A DNA stretch of 64,000 nt, taken from positions 8,308,001 through 8,372,000 of the forward strand of contig OX392529.1 in assembly GCA_947623455.1 (NCBI GenBank). Direction: 5' to 3'. Shown here piece after piece: positions 12,135-23,599 of this stretch; the first letter of the stretch is position 1; every line of letters starts with the position of its first letter. Both the position numbers and the translations under genes were made by a program. A model generated the notes under the pieces. That model was not told the DNA's origin and ran no database searches. It saw nothing but the letters and a program-made list of their open reading frames with translations. Source of the DNA: Mimachlamys varia (Eukaryota > Mollusca > Bivalvia > Pectinida > Pectinidae).

Positions 12135-14067
12135 CAACTGATAACACTATCGCCCTGTGGTGACCATTGACAACTGATGTATACTATCACCCTGTAGTTA
12201 CCCCTGACAACTGATGTACACTATGACACTGTAGTGACCCCTGACAACTGATAACACTATCACACTGTAGTTACCCCTGACAACTGATGTACACTATCAC
12301 ACTGTAGTGACCCCTGACAACTGATGTACACTATCACCCTGTAGTGACCACTGACAACTGATGTACACTATCGCCCTGTAGTTACCCCTGACAACTGATG
12401 TACACTATCACACTGTAGTGACCCCTGACAGCTGATGTACACTATCACCCTGTAGTGACCACTGACAACTGATGTACACTATCACACTGTAGTTGCCCCT
12501 GACAACTGATGTATACTATCACCCTGTAGTTACCCCTGACAACTGATGTACACTATCACACTGTAGTGACCCCTGACAACTGATGTACACTATCACACTG
12601 TAGTGACCCCTAACAACTGATGTACACTATCACCCTGTAGTGACCCCTGACAACTGATGTACACTATCGCCCTGTAGTTACCCCTGACAACTGATGTACA
12701 CTATCGCCCTGTAGTTACCCCTAACAACTGATGTACACTATCGCCCTGTAGTTACCCCTAACAACTGATGTACACTATCGCCCTGTAGTTACCCCTAACA
12801 ACTGATGTACACTATCGCCCTGTAGTAACCCCCTAACAACTGATGCACACTATCACACTGTAGAGACCCCTGACAACTGATGTACACTATCACACTGTAG
12901 TAACCCCTGACAACTGATGTACACTATCACACTGTAGTGACCCCTGACAACTGATGTACACTATCACCCTGTAGTGACGTCTGACAACTGATGTACACTA
13001 TCACCCTGTAGTGACCCCTGACAACTGATGTACACTATCACACTGTAGTGACCCCTGACAACTGATGTACACTATCACCCTGTAGCGACCACTGGCAACT
13101 GATGTACACTATCACCCTGTAGTGACTCCTGACAACTGATGTACACTATCACACTGTAGTGACCCCTGACAACTGATGTACACTATCACACTGTAGTGAC
13201 CCCTGACAACTGATTACACTATCACACTGTAGTGACCCCTGACAACTGATGTACACTATCACACTGTAGTTACCCCTAACAACTGATGTACACTATCGCC
13301 CTGTAGTTACCCCTAACAACTGATGTACACTATCGCCCTGTAGTCACCCCTAACAACTGACGTACACTATCGCCCTGTAGTTACCCCTAACAACTGATGT
13401 ACACTATCGCCCTGTAGTTACCCCTAACAACTGATGTACACTATCACACTGTAGTGACGCCTGACAACTGATGTACACTATCACACTGTAGTGACCCCTG
13501 ACAACTGATGTACACTATCACCCTGTAGTGACGCCTGACAACTGATGTACACTATCACACTGTAGTGACCCCTGACAACTGATGTACACAATCACCATGT
13601 AGTGACGCCTGAGAACTGATGTACACTATCACCCTGTAGTGACCCCTGACAACTGATGTACACTATCACACTGTAGTGACCCCTGACAACTGATGTACAC
13701 TATCACACTGTAGTGACCCCTGACAACTGATGTACACTATGAAACTGTAGTTACCCCTGACAACTGATGTACACTATCACACTGTAGTTACCACTGACAA
13801 CTGATGTACACTATCACACTGTAGTTACCCCTGACAACTGATGTACACTATCGCCCTGTAGTTACCCCTAACAACTGATGTACACTATCGCCCTGTAGTT
13901 ACCCCTAACAACTGATGTACACTATCGCCCTGTAGTTACCCCTAACAACTGATGTACCTCATCACACTGTAGTGACCCCTGACAACTGATGAACACTATC
14001 ACACTGTAGTGACCCCTGACAACTGATGTACACTATCACACTGTAATTACCCCTGACAACTGATGTA
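12135..14067. repeat. 37-bp satellite array, main block (~52 copies)
   Basis: Units built on GACAACTGATGTACACTATC plus (A/C)CCTGTAGTGACCCCT repeat every 37 bp (for example 12601 and 12638). Subtypes alternate in runs (CACACT / CACCCT / CGCCCT; GTGACC / GTTACC), indicating block duplications. The array lies in the interval between the two proposed chitinase exons and is broken by a transposon at 14068. Confidence 0.95.
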
Positions 14068-15006
14068 CAGTTGTGGGATCGCACAACGTTACACGATGTG
14101 CGGTGGGCGCACGATGGGCGAACGGTGTATTCACGATGTGCGAACGATGCGATCCTGGGCGATTATTTCTAACGCACATGTGGCCGCATGATAGACTAAC
14201 ATTGTGCGATGACAATCGTGGTTGATGTAAATTTAGAAATGGTTTAACAATATATACGGTTTCGCGCTAGTTGTTTTAAACATATTTCTATATTTTAACT
14301 ATTTACATTAGCTGATAGTTCCATCTATATATTTCTAAAAATTAATAATAGTCTTTCTGTAGTTTTAGAAACAAACCAAATAGACACATGTATGTAAACT
14401 TTCAACTCATATTGGCAAGTTCTCATTCAAGTAAATATTGCCAATTTTACCAAGTTATAAACTGGACCTGTACATGGCCAATATATGTAGATATCTCTGG
14501 CCCGGGGCACATACAACACCCGCCTAGGTGTGAAAACACAGGTAAAGTGTTGGGGAGGGGACGGTTTTTCAAATAACTGATTATAAGAGTCCAGTTTGTT
14601 TCGATAACGGTCGCTCGGTAATGGCTGTCGTAGCGTATCGCCGCACACGGGGCAGGTGAAACTCCGGCATGTTATTTACATATTCTGATACCTGGTAGCT
14701 TAACCCGCACTTGGCTGTCTTATGATCACTGTAATACTGTTTACTGTATATTGTTAAATTGACATAATCCCAATATATATGATGCGAATTTAAATAGTTT
14801 TTGGACAAGAGGGTTCCATATGTTTTTCATTCCGTAATATGTATCGACTAATTGTACCAAATCGTGCGTGTGTGCGATTTAATCGCACACATAAACGCAC
14901 GACCTTTAGATCGCCCGGTTGTGCGCACCATGGGCGAACGATGTGTGCACGATGTATGCACGATGCACGCACGCAGTTTTTGGTGCGTTGTGCGATACCA
15001 CAACTG
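14068..15006. mobile_element. TA-flanked DNA transposon inserted in the 37-bp satellite
   Basis: Ends are inverted copies: CAGTTGTGGGATCGCACAAC on the left; the reverse complement of the right end reads CAGTTGTGGTATCGCACAAC. TA at 14066-14067 and 15007-15008 is the target duplication, and removing one TA plus the element restores a satellite unit exactly. Subterminal regions carry repeated CGATG/TGCGC motifs (14090-14165 and 14860-14980). No transposase is present, so the 939-bp element is non-autonomous, Tc1/mariner-like by TA target and CAGT start. Inside, the minus strand near 14580-14655 reads a short cysteine segment containing FTCPVCGDTLRQPLPSDRY, possibly a captured exon piece. Confidence 0.88.
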
Positions 15007-15305
15007 TACACTATCACACTGTAGTGACGCCTGACAACTGATGTACACTATCACACTGTAGTGACCCCTGACAACTGATGTACACTATCACCCTGTAGTG
15101 ACGCCTGACAACTGATGTACACTATAACCCTGAAGTGACCCCTGACAACTGATGTACACTATCACACTTTAGTTACCCCTGACAACTGATGTACACTATC
15201 ACACTGTAGTGACCCCTGACAACTGATGTACACTATCACACTGCAGTGACCCCTGACAACTGATGTACACTATCACCCTGTAGTGACCCGTGGCAACTAG
15301 GGTAC
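15007..15305. repeat. 37-bp satellite array, distal block (~8 copies)
   Basis: Same units and phase as the block ending at 14067. The right edge decays after 15290. It is the continuation of one array interrupted by the transposon. Confidence 0.95.
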
Positions 15306-16295
15306 AATATATCTCTGAAGTGATATCTCTCTGTTAAGCTGGAAATTACGTCAGAGACTGGTGGAGTTTCGTCCCTTGAATAATTAAGCTCATTAGTAAT
15401 GTTTAAATGAGAACATGATGTTAACAGTATACACTTTTCACTGTCATGTCGTAACATCCTATTATATATTGTAATTTTGTGACAAAGCGTTCACCAAAAA
15501 CTATTAATCTACAAAAGTTCGTGTATAATAGGACAGAATGTTTGATAAGAGGTTTTACCTCAGGCCGGACCGATTGTCATGGCTTGTTCGCTGTATAGTA
15601 TACACAGTACACCAAGGATGTTACATAAATGTTAATCTTAATAGCTTAATTCCGTGTATGTCATTATATGAGATTTGGAATTCTATTAAAAGTATTTCAT
15701 CACAAAAGTGTCATTTTCTCCAGAAACATCATTTGTCATATTTAAAAAAATAGGAATATCTGGTATTGCTAAGGTAACTTAACTGGTGAGTAATTATGAT
15801 ATTATAACGAATTTTGTTGAAAACTAATACTAGCGGAAGTTGTGATGTTGATGATCGGTTCATATATTTCGTCCGAAAGTAAAGAGGTAACACAAGAACA
15901 TACAAATATATAACGGCAAATCCGAATATTACAATGTTAACTCAGAATCAATCATTGGAAATGAAAAATGAAGTAAATAATAAAAACAATGTAAAGGTTT
16001 AATTTATTGGTGACAACACATTTATTTTGTCCAGAGCTATGATTTAATAAAAAAAGTAATTAAAAAAAAACATAAATTGGTAGTATATCCCGTTATCTAT
16101 TGTAAGTGATGAGTTTTTGAAGATTGAAAGATATCAGTCGAAGTTTGTTTAATTCTTGAATCGTGATTCAGATATTGTTCGAGAATCTTCACAATTGATC
16201 TAATTATACATAGTTTTGTATGTTTGGTTACATTATTTGTAGCTCCATTCACACAGTGTTATTTGTATTAAGTGAATATGATAATCAAAACTTAC
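15306..16295. other. AT-rich spacer, presumed chitinase intron
   Basis: No supported ORF. Open frames at 15236-15457 and 15538-15753 have no domain features. If the start exon at 16296-16320 is right, this stretch is intronic. The small hydrophobic signal-peptide exon expected for chitinase genes was looked for and not found. Confidence 0.4.
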
Positions 16296-16320
16296 CTGTC
16301 AAAATGGATTTCAATTCCAT
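16296..16320 (-). CDS. Possible first coding exon of the chitinase-like gene
   Basis: On the minus strand an ATG (16320-16318) opens eight codons, MELKSILT, ending one base into the next codon at a strong donor, GACAG|GTAAGTTTT. Phase 1 is exactly what the 193-bp chitinase exon requires. Vertebrate chitinase genes likewise begin with a very short start exon followed by a ~30-nt exon completing the signal peptide. That second exon was not identified, so the peptide here is too short to be a whole signal sequence. The link is inference from phase, strand and donor quality only. Confidence 0.33.
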
Positions 16321-16860
16321 GATATATATAAATTATGGTTAATTACACGCCTTCAACACCACACAAACTGCCTCGCCTAATTCCGTATCATCCCTGTTAG
16401 ACACCGCCGTTACATCCCAACTCGTCTCACAACTACGTGGTGCATTCGATAACAACACCTAGCGCTATCGTAACACAGCTGGGAGCGAGACAAAGCACTC
16501 GGAGTTACACCGAAATATGATCGATCTCGTTTGTCACAATATACTGCGCCTTGCTTGTCCAGTAAGCACAGAGGACCATTAAATAGCGGTGCCCACCGTA
16601 GTTCCTGTTCGTCAGGACTTACCTGACATCTGACCGACGTTTACGACCAAGGGCCATTCTAGTCGGCTTGGCTGACCACGTTTTTACGGAATACACATGG
16701 CGTAATTAATGCTATCAATTCTTTAAAGTTACTGGTTGTTATGTATAATTTATAATTACTCAACACTCTAAATTATTTATGAGTGTTTTAAGTAAATGAA
16801 CAGATGGAATTTCCAGCAGCCACCAGTCACTACGGAGAGTTGAAGAATTACACGGGAACC
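16321..16860. other. GC-richer upstream region, possible promoter
   Basis: About 350 bp (16340-16690) is richer in G+C and CpG than its surroundings and lies 5' of the proposed minus-strand start exon. A good minus-strand donor (GATGTCAG|GTAAGTCC, about 16615-16630) could end a 5' noncoding exon. No clear TATA box is correctly placed. Confidence 0.25.
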
Positions 16861-16864
16861 CATT

Positions 16865-17430
16865 GTCGGAAACCCATGGTATGTGTACACAAACGTTAGA
16901 GAAGTGTACCATGGGTTTCCGACGTTAGAGAAGTGTACCGTGGGTTTCCGACGATAGAGAAGTATACCGTGGGTTTCCGACGATAGAGAAGTGTTCCGTG
17001 GGTTTCTGACGATAGAGAACTGTTCCGTGGGTTTCCGACGATAGAGAAGTGTTCCGTGGGTTTCCGACGATAGAGAAGTGTTCCGTGGGTTTCCGACGTT
17101 AGAGAAGCTTTCCTTGAGTTTTCGACGATATAGAGAAGTGTTCCGTGGGTTTCCGACGATAGAGAAGTGTACCGTGAGCTTCTGACGTTAGAGAAGTGTT
17201 CCGTGGTTTTCCGACGATATAGATAAGTGTTCCGTGGGTTTCCGACGATAGAGAAGTGTTCCGTGGGTTTCCGACTATAGAGAAGTGTTCCGTGGGTTTC
17301 CGACGATAGAGAAGTGTACCGTGAGTTTCTGACGTTAGAGAAGTGTTCCGTGGGTTTCCGACGTTAGAGAAGTTTTCCTTGAGTTTCCGACGATAGAGAA
17401 GTGTTCCGTGGGTTTCCGACGGTGACAGGA
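16865..17430. repeat. 29-bp minisatellite (~19 copies) with inverted edge copy
   Basis: Units of GAGAAGTGTTCCGTGGGTTT plus CCGACGATA repeat every 29-30 bp. The left edge starts with an inverted partial unit: GTCGGAAACCCATGGTA (16865-16881) pairs with TACCATGGGTTTCCGAC (16906-16922), forming a 17-bp stem. The open frame across it is periodic and not a gene. Confidence 0.92.
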
Positions 17431-18637
17431 ACCCTTCGTTATCGTGTGTGTAACACATTAGATAAAGAGATTGAAAATATCTTTATGTACAGGCATTTAC
17501 TAAAACAACTATTCACAAGAGAAATCTAATGTTTATACTTATTCTATCCAAAAAGATATTCATTGTGATCACTTTATGCAAATTATCCATATATGTAAAT
17601 ATACTGTGGAGAGGGCCTTTGTAATGTTGAAATAACTTGTGCCCAATCCGTTTCCTTGATTTATGCAATAAAATATGTTTAAATCAAAAGTGCGTTTGTT
17701 GTCCATTGGGAGTAGTACATGTACTACCATTTTAATAGTAATAACCTGTGTATGGTGTGACACCACAAACACCAATATGATAATGTCTGCGGAGCGGCAT
17801 GTTTACAAATGGCGGTAGCTGTCATGAATATTGCCCATATATCACTATTTTGATAATTTGTGCACTGAATATAAACATAAATATGATATGCTAAGTTTAT
17901 TTACCTATAAATAGGCCAATGACCGTATTATACCTGGTATATTACGGTCTTCAAAAATGGTAGTCGCAGAAATGAAGACTTCAAATGACTACGATGGTAT
18001 CCTTGTATCAGGCCCGTCATGATTTTAACATTTTGTGTCTAAATTTCTGCTTGTTTTAACAAATTGTAAAGGTATCTTTGAGATGATCATAGTTATTTAA
18101 TAGAATGATCGTAATTGATGTAAACGATGACCGTATGTCATGTATTTCTGTGAATTGATATGCTAGGTTTATGTTGTGCCTTCCTTGTACTTTGACAACC
18201 CCGCCTTCAAAGTGACCGCTTTATCTAAATATCGTTCAGCCTCCGGTAACAATAATCCTACCAACAGAAAGTTACTTGCTGTTACACCTCCATTACACTA
18301 TATAATTTATTCATTTATTTTTAGTTTCAAGACTATTTCGATAAAGGCGTTTCCACTAACGTCACCCTATGTTTGGAGTTACTGCCTTCCTACTATGTGT
18401 GTGAATCATCGTCCACTTGTAGTGAATTTGTATTAAATACTTATCAGTATACAGAATGTATGTTCTACATTGGTTTTAATAACGCGAGAAAATAATTGGT
18501 TTTTGTAACGAGAAAAAGATCGGGTATACAAAAATACTAATCAGATTGATAATAAAGAAAACAGCATAAACGGAACGGGACTCAGTACATAAAGTAACAT
18601 CCGATTTTAAATTTATCATATCATTAATATCTACTTG
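17431..18637. other. AT-rich spacer
   Basis: No exon or ORF with recognisable features on either strand; short open frames at 17569-17775 and 18176-18436 look random. No notable repeats. Confidence 0.45.
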
Positions 18638-18864
18638 ATTCATTTTACAATCATGAAAACAGTTCTCCAACTGATATTAATCTCCCTTGCTGGTCGGGAT
18701 GTTAGCTCGCGAGGGGTCTTATTCAGAGGAGAAAACCGGAGTACCCACAGAAAGCCCACGTGGTCGGGCAGGTCAACCCATATCTTTTTACGTCCAGTCG
18801 GGGAATCGAACCCGGCCGCTTTGGTGAAAGGAAAGTGCGCTATCCACTGCACCACTCGACCACC
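18638..18864 (-). mobile_element. tRNA-derived SINE, copy 1 (diverged)
   Basis: Read on the minus strand, it starts with a tRNA-like head (GTGGTGCAGTGGATAGCGC A-box region; B box GGTTCGATTCC complementary to 18802-18812; anticodon-loop CTTTCAC, TTC, Glu-like). A body follows with CCACGTGG and TACTCCGGTTTTCTCC, then an AT-rich tail. It aligns throughout with the copy at 53108-53354. The tRNA head has lost a base in the B-box stem, so it is not a functional tRNA gene. Confidence 0.85.
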
Positions 18865-20300
18865 CTAATGATATCACGGGTACTAGTATGTAACTTCAGC
18901 ATATATATCAATAAATACTGTGTTAACGCTGCAGTTTTCCAGCTTTGTCATTGATAAACTATTGATCGTAAATGAAAAAATAAGATCTTCAAACAAGAAA
19001 ACAAACGATACCACAAAGGCAAAACGAACAAAACGAGTTGATACTAATTTTGAAAGGAAAATTAACTGATTTTTTAAACAGGAATATTTGAACAAAATAA
19101 ATGCTTCTTCTGTGACGTACATTTGTATGAAACCAATGTATTACAGACACAATACAGATACATACATGTAGAATTACTAGAACGTTACATGTATCTGTAT
19201 AATATTCTTCCAATAGATTTGGATTACAAAGTTTCTTACCATCAATGACCAGTACTTAAAGAAGTAAGTATGGATTGTATAATATTTTCACAAACTTAGC
19301 ATGGAACTAGTAAATTCAAAGGTTTATAAAAAGTAATTTGTTCGTTATTTGCTTTAAATGATACGGAATATGTTCTGTTTGTGCTGAAATGTCCAGGTCT
19401 GTTATCAAACCTAAACTACACAGATACGCAAGCAGCCAGGTATACATTAATTAAGCAAATAGATAAAAACGGTCAATTTTGTCACATATAATTGGAATTA
19501 TAAATAAAAGACGACATAATGAATTGAATGAAGTGAGCTGTATCTGATAGCTGTCAGAAATACATCAACATGTCCACGTTTTTTTATATTACTAAGTCAT
19601 TATTTCCTAACAATGCGATTTCTCTCTACAATGTTAGGAGTAGGTACGGAAGTGGTGTATCTGTTTATTGTTGTTTATTTGTTTACCGACTTGTATTCTG
19701 TACACAGCTGATAAATTATATAGCTTAACGTCATAAATACACATAGGTTGACGTACCGGCCGAAGTAGCACCTGTAGACCTGGCGAGAAAAACAGTTTAT
19801 GTCATAAGGATACCAATAATCATTTATGTATGATAAATAAATCATATCATATATAAATTTTTATCATTTACTCCATGTTATTTTTTGTAATAATAATGCA
19901 GATCATCTTATCTTAAAGTACTGCTTTTGTTCATGAACAGTTTTACATGAAACTGTAAATATTTTTAAGAAATCAGGAATGTTCACCTTTCGAGGAAATC
20001 TTTTTCAAAACAAAAAAAACTAGTCTAGTTTAATTGGCGAGGAAAACGTTTATACCCCCCCCCCCCCCCCACACACACACACACACACAAAGTCTGACGA
20101 TTTTACAGTTTATAGCTTTGTACAAATGTAGCTTTGTAAACAGTGATAAGTTTTTACAAAAAGTGTGACAAGGACCTTAATCAACTTCAAATCACCTGCG
20201 GACGACATGGGTGGTCTTAAAGGGTTTACGTGAGTGGTCAGTGTAATGTACGTCATAGGTTATAAAGGGAAACATGATAAACTCGTGTCTTAGAGTGGAG
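18865..20300. other. AT-rich spacer with poly-C/(CA)n tract
   Basis: No supported gene. A 16-nt C-run (20055-20070) is followed by (AC)n to 20089, a simple-sequence tract. The rest is low-complexity AT-rich sequence. Confidence 0.5.
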
Positions 20301-21242
20301 GCGGTCAGCAGTGCTGACCTTACACTTTTCACCACTTGATTAATATTCAGTTGTGTTGTTAAAGTGTTTTCTTGGTCTGTGAAACATACAGCAAATCTTC
20401 AAAACAAGTACATTAACAGTGATGTTCACCATACCTTTAGTTCCGATCACCTATATGGTCCTATGAAACCAGTGATGTATACATGTAACTGCTGTATGGT
20501 TCAAATAAATATTCCAATCAGTTTCACTGTCATTCATTCTCCTCGCCTCAATGCAGCGCTAATTTTTCTCGCTGCAGCGCTAATTAATCACATTCACAGA
20601 TTTTCCTGTTGTGATATTTATGTTCAGCAATTTGTATAGAAATATAATCAAACTTGTCAACAAAATGTATGTTTTTTGTTCTTCGCTTTGTTTCCCCAGC
20701 TCCTGCCTTGCAGCTCAGATATGTCACAATAAAACATTTGTATATACATATGGTTTTGGCGTAAATAAACAAAACTGTGGAAAGATACCGGTTAATGTAG
20801 GTGTAGATGATTGTTTTCTAGTTTATCAGTTGAGGAAGACTGTTTAGAAGTAAACTTAGACATGCTTTTAACAAGTATATGAGAATTCAGCTTTAACAAA
20901 TAGATCAGCCGCCAGGTGAAGTTTCCCAAACATTAATTTGGCAATTATACGAAAATAAATCACGTAAATCCAAGTTGGTACAGAGTGAGCTGATGTATGA
21001 TGGTCGGGTCATGCGTGATCCAAAACAAATAGTAAATGCATGGGGTATTTATTTCAGTAATCAAGTTGTTTGAAAACGAACGAAATGTTTTATGTAGACA
21101 TATTTGATCAGATTCAAAAAATTATAAATAAAAGATTTTGTTCCTGAAAATGAATTCACACTTGAAGAATTTTCGTTGATATAGAAAGGCATAAAGACAA
21201 AAAAAAAGGTCCGATGACCTTTGAGAAATTACAAGAAAATAA
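20301..21242. other. Spacer 3' of the small heat-shock genes
   Basis: It contains a perfect inverted repeat GGTCAGCA-G-TGCTGACC (20303-20319) and a local duplication of GCAGCGCTAATT near 20555-20585. A TATAAAGG-like string (about 20262) stands upstream on the plus strand, but no coding sequence with recognisable features follows. Open frames at 20364-20639 and 20611-20847 are unassigned. Confidence 0.35.
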
Positions 21243-21505
21243 GACCAGATGTATCGGAAGAGTAGTCGTCTTATGCTTCTTTGACGACACCCGATTTGTA
21301 CATGTAGATTTAGGTACAAGTAAATGCCACGTAAATGTCATGTCCTCAAAGTAAGAGGAATGTACAAACATAACACAGCAAATAAATGAGCATATTCAAA
21401 AACGTCCACTATCACATCATTCAAAGATACAGATAGGTTCACAATGAGGCAAAGACGAGGTCATAAAATTTGGTTAAAGTCTTCATCAACCTACATCTCT
21501 CGAGT
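21243..21505. repeat. Dispersed repeat, relative of 52350-52763
   Basis: GACCAGATGTATCGGAAGAG and the following ~85 bp (CGTCTTATGCTTC, GACACCCGA) match the left arm of the inverted-repeat element at 52350-52430. Downstream, CTACATCTCTCGAGTCCCAA (near 21490) matches its loop. No second arm was seen, so this copy is partial. Confidence 0.55.
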
Positions 21506-21547
21506 CCCAACACAAATAAAAATGGAGACACTTAAGTTTTAATATTT

Positions 21548-21553
21548 TTTATT
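21548..21553 (-). promoter_or_regulatory. Poly(A) signal of small heat-shock gene A
   Basis: AATAAA on the minus strand about 310 bp after the stop codon. The surrounding 3' UTR (motif CTTAAGTTTTAATAT) is shared with gene B at 26215-26235, supporting its use. Confidence 0.65.
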
Positions 21554-21859
21554 ACTATAAGCTTTCCAATTTATCAGTATAACCTGTAAATACAATACAC
21601 TGAGTTTCATTTAAACATAAAAGATGAAGACAAATCCCGTACTGTAGGCCTAAAAATGTTACTTTCTTTTCACCTATAAAATAATAATGGGATCTTGTGA
21701 TTCTACGAAAAAGGAGCACACACAAAGAAGTATTGATTTAAGTCTCAGGCAAACAACAGAAATAAAGATAAGTATGGAATCAGTCTTCTATTTCTGCATC
21801 GAAAACAGTCCTGTTGATAAAAAGTATACAAGTCATCGTCTTGCAAAGATCTGTCACTG

Positions 21860-23519
21860 CTAAGAAGATCGCTGCCGCTCGATTTCGATGACCTTCTCCA
21901 TTTCCTCAGTGACACCCTTGGTCCGACCTCGTACCACCAGTAATCCCTCTTCCGTGACTACCGCCTTCAGTGTTTCAGTGTCAATGTTCTGGAAATAAAA
22001 ACATTCATTACAGATATACCATACCAAGTACTGCATCATTCAGCTTTTAAACAACATTTTTGTTAAAAGGCTGTAAACAATTAGCAGATTCTTTAATAAA
22101 TTTTAATAATGTATAGCACCATATGATATGTAATTTACCAGAAAACCAATACGTAAATGTAAAGTCAAAGAGTTATCTGAATAAGTTACAGACTAATGCT
22201 TTAGTCACAACCACTTCCGATTAGGCTTTGGATGTACTCCCGGCATGATTTTTAGCCATTTTGGCCTGGTCCCCGGCCAGACACCAGACATGGCCGGCCG
22301 GTGGCCGCCCCGGGGCTATCAGGCAGCATCGGGGAGGTGCCCGAAGAGTTTTAACTCGAAGTTAAAATTTCTCCGGTGTCCCGTAGATTTTCATAATCGG
22401 CCACATATCCTTCACACATCGTTTAAGTATCGTCCGATATCCGACCGGGAATCGAGCGGTAATCGGCCTCTAACTAGCCTCAGAGGAGAAATTTTTGGGA
22501 CCGGACATGGGACTATCCGGCCGATGTCTGTTTACACATTGGAAAGTAACCCGCCGATGTCCGATCGGCTTGAACCGGTGTGTACTAGATATGTTACAGA
22601 CACAGGCCGGTCACTGGCCGGCTAGAACCGGACATCGGACCGGGGACGAGGCCAAAATGGCTAAAAATCATGCCGGGAGTACATTGTAAACCTAATTGGA
22701 AGTGGTTGTGACCAAAGCATAAAGCATTTACCTCCGGGATCAGGAATTCACGAGTTATCTCCCTTGAGACACATCCACTACCATCTGCATTCTCCTGTTT
22801 TGCCGAGATGACAAGCCTGTTTTTGTCGATTTTAATCTTCACATTCTCTTGCTCAAAGTCTCGCATATTCATTTTCAATGAAAAGGCCTTCTCGTCAACT
22901 TTCAACTGCAGGGTTAAAAAAGGGTAAAAATCAGGATATCAATATTTTTTTTTACTATTGATTAAAGCACTTAATCTTACGTTTAGTGCAGAGTTATAGA
23001 CAGTTTTGTTGAATTGACGAGATAAACTACCAGGTATTAATGAAAAAAGGGTGTTTCTAACTATGCGTACAATCTGAAGACGATTAATTGTAAATAAAAA
23101 TGTAGTCTACTTTCAAGAGATCCATTAATTAGCTGTCCAATAAGGTTTTATACTATTGGAAAATAATCATAAAATAAATGTTCTAACCTAGTATCATTTA
23201 CCATTAACTGACTAATATAAAATCAAAATGGTGTAGACGTTACCTCGGCTGCCTCAGACCGTGCCAGAACGTGCCGCCCCCGTCTCGGCATCTCGTCGGC
23301 CATTTCGTCCAAAGCAAGCCTCGTTATCTCACCCATCTCATCCAAAATGGAACGGAAGTGTTTTTCAAAAGGACGTCCAAGATTGAAATAGCTGTCCCAT
23401 GGATCCCTGTATACCCTCGGTCGATGTATGGGACTATTAGATTCACATCGTGATGGCTGACGAGCTACGGCCTGTACATGGCGACAGAGCCGCGGTACAA
23501 CACTTCGTGCTCGATACAT
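21860..23519 (-). CDS. Small heat-shock protein (alpha-crystallin family), copy A
   Basis: Three exons, all phase 0: 23519-23244 (92 codons), 22905-22732 (58) and 21988-21860 (42 plus stop), giving 192 aa. Borders are canonical: donors GAG|GTAACG and GAG|GTAAATG; acceptors CCCTGCAG and TTTCCAG. Exons 2-3 form the alpha-crystallin domain: VDEKAFSLKMNMRDF, VKIKIDKNRLVISAKQE, then REITREFLIPENID and EEGLLVVRGR. The C-terminus carries the I-x-I anchor (VIEIER) used in oligomer assembly. Such proteins are ATP-independent holdases that bind unfolding proteins. The N-terminus (MYRARSVVPRLCRHVQ) is Arg-rich and lacks acidic residues for 25 positions, so mitochondrial import is plausible but inferred. 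Intron 2 contains a MITE ending 12 bp from the exon-2 donor. It is a tandem paralogue of the gene at 26527-37121. Confidence 0.93.
22197..22719. mobile_element. TAA-flanked MITE inside intron 2 of heat-shock gene A
   Basis: Termini TGCTTTAGTCACAACCAC (left) and GTGGTTGTGACCAAAGCA (right) are inverted copies. TAA at 22194-22196 and 22720-22722 is the target duplication. The inverted repeats continue inward (CCCGGCATGATTTTTAGCCA at 22240 versus its complement near 22660). The GC-rich interior has repeated CGGCC/GATGTCCG motifs and no ORF of interest. Three-base TAA targets fit PIF/Harbinger-type elements (inference). Confidence 0.85.
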
Positions 23520-23563
23520 TCTGTAAATGAAGACTTAGGTGTGTGGTGATTATTAAATACCCG

Positions 23564-23569
23564 TTTATA
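23564..23569 (-). promoter_or_regulatory. TATA box of small heat-shock gene A
   Basis: TATAAA (in GAGTATAAACGGGTAT) lies 45 bp upstream of the ATG on the minus strand. The ~60 bp between it and the ATG is nearly identical in gene B. No canonical heat-shock element (nGAAnnTTCnnGAAn) was found next to it. Confidence 0.6.
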
Positions 23570-23599
23570 CTCGCTCGAAAGATCTAAATCTGTTGCCAG

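Noticed and set aside
17099..17458. Protein with ETHGTLLYRRK repeats
   Set aside because: It derives from the 29-30 bp minisatellite and its frame depends on occasional unit-length changes.
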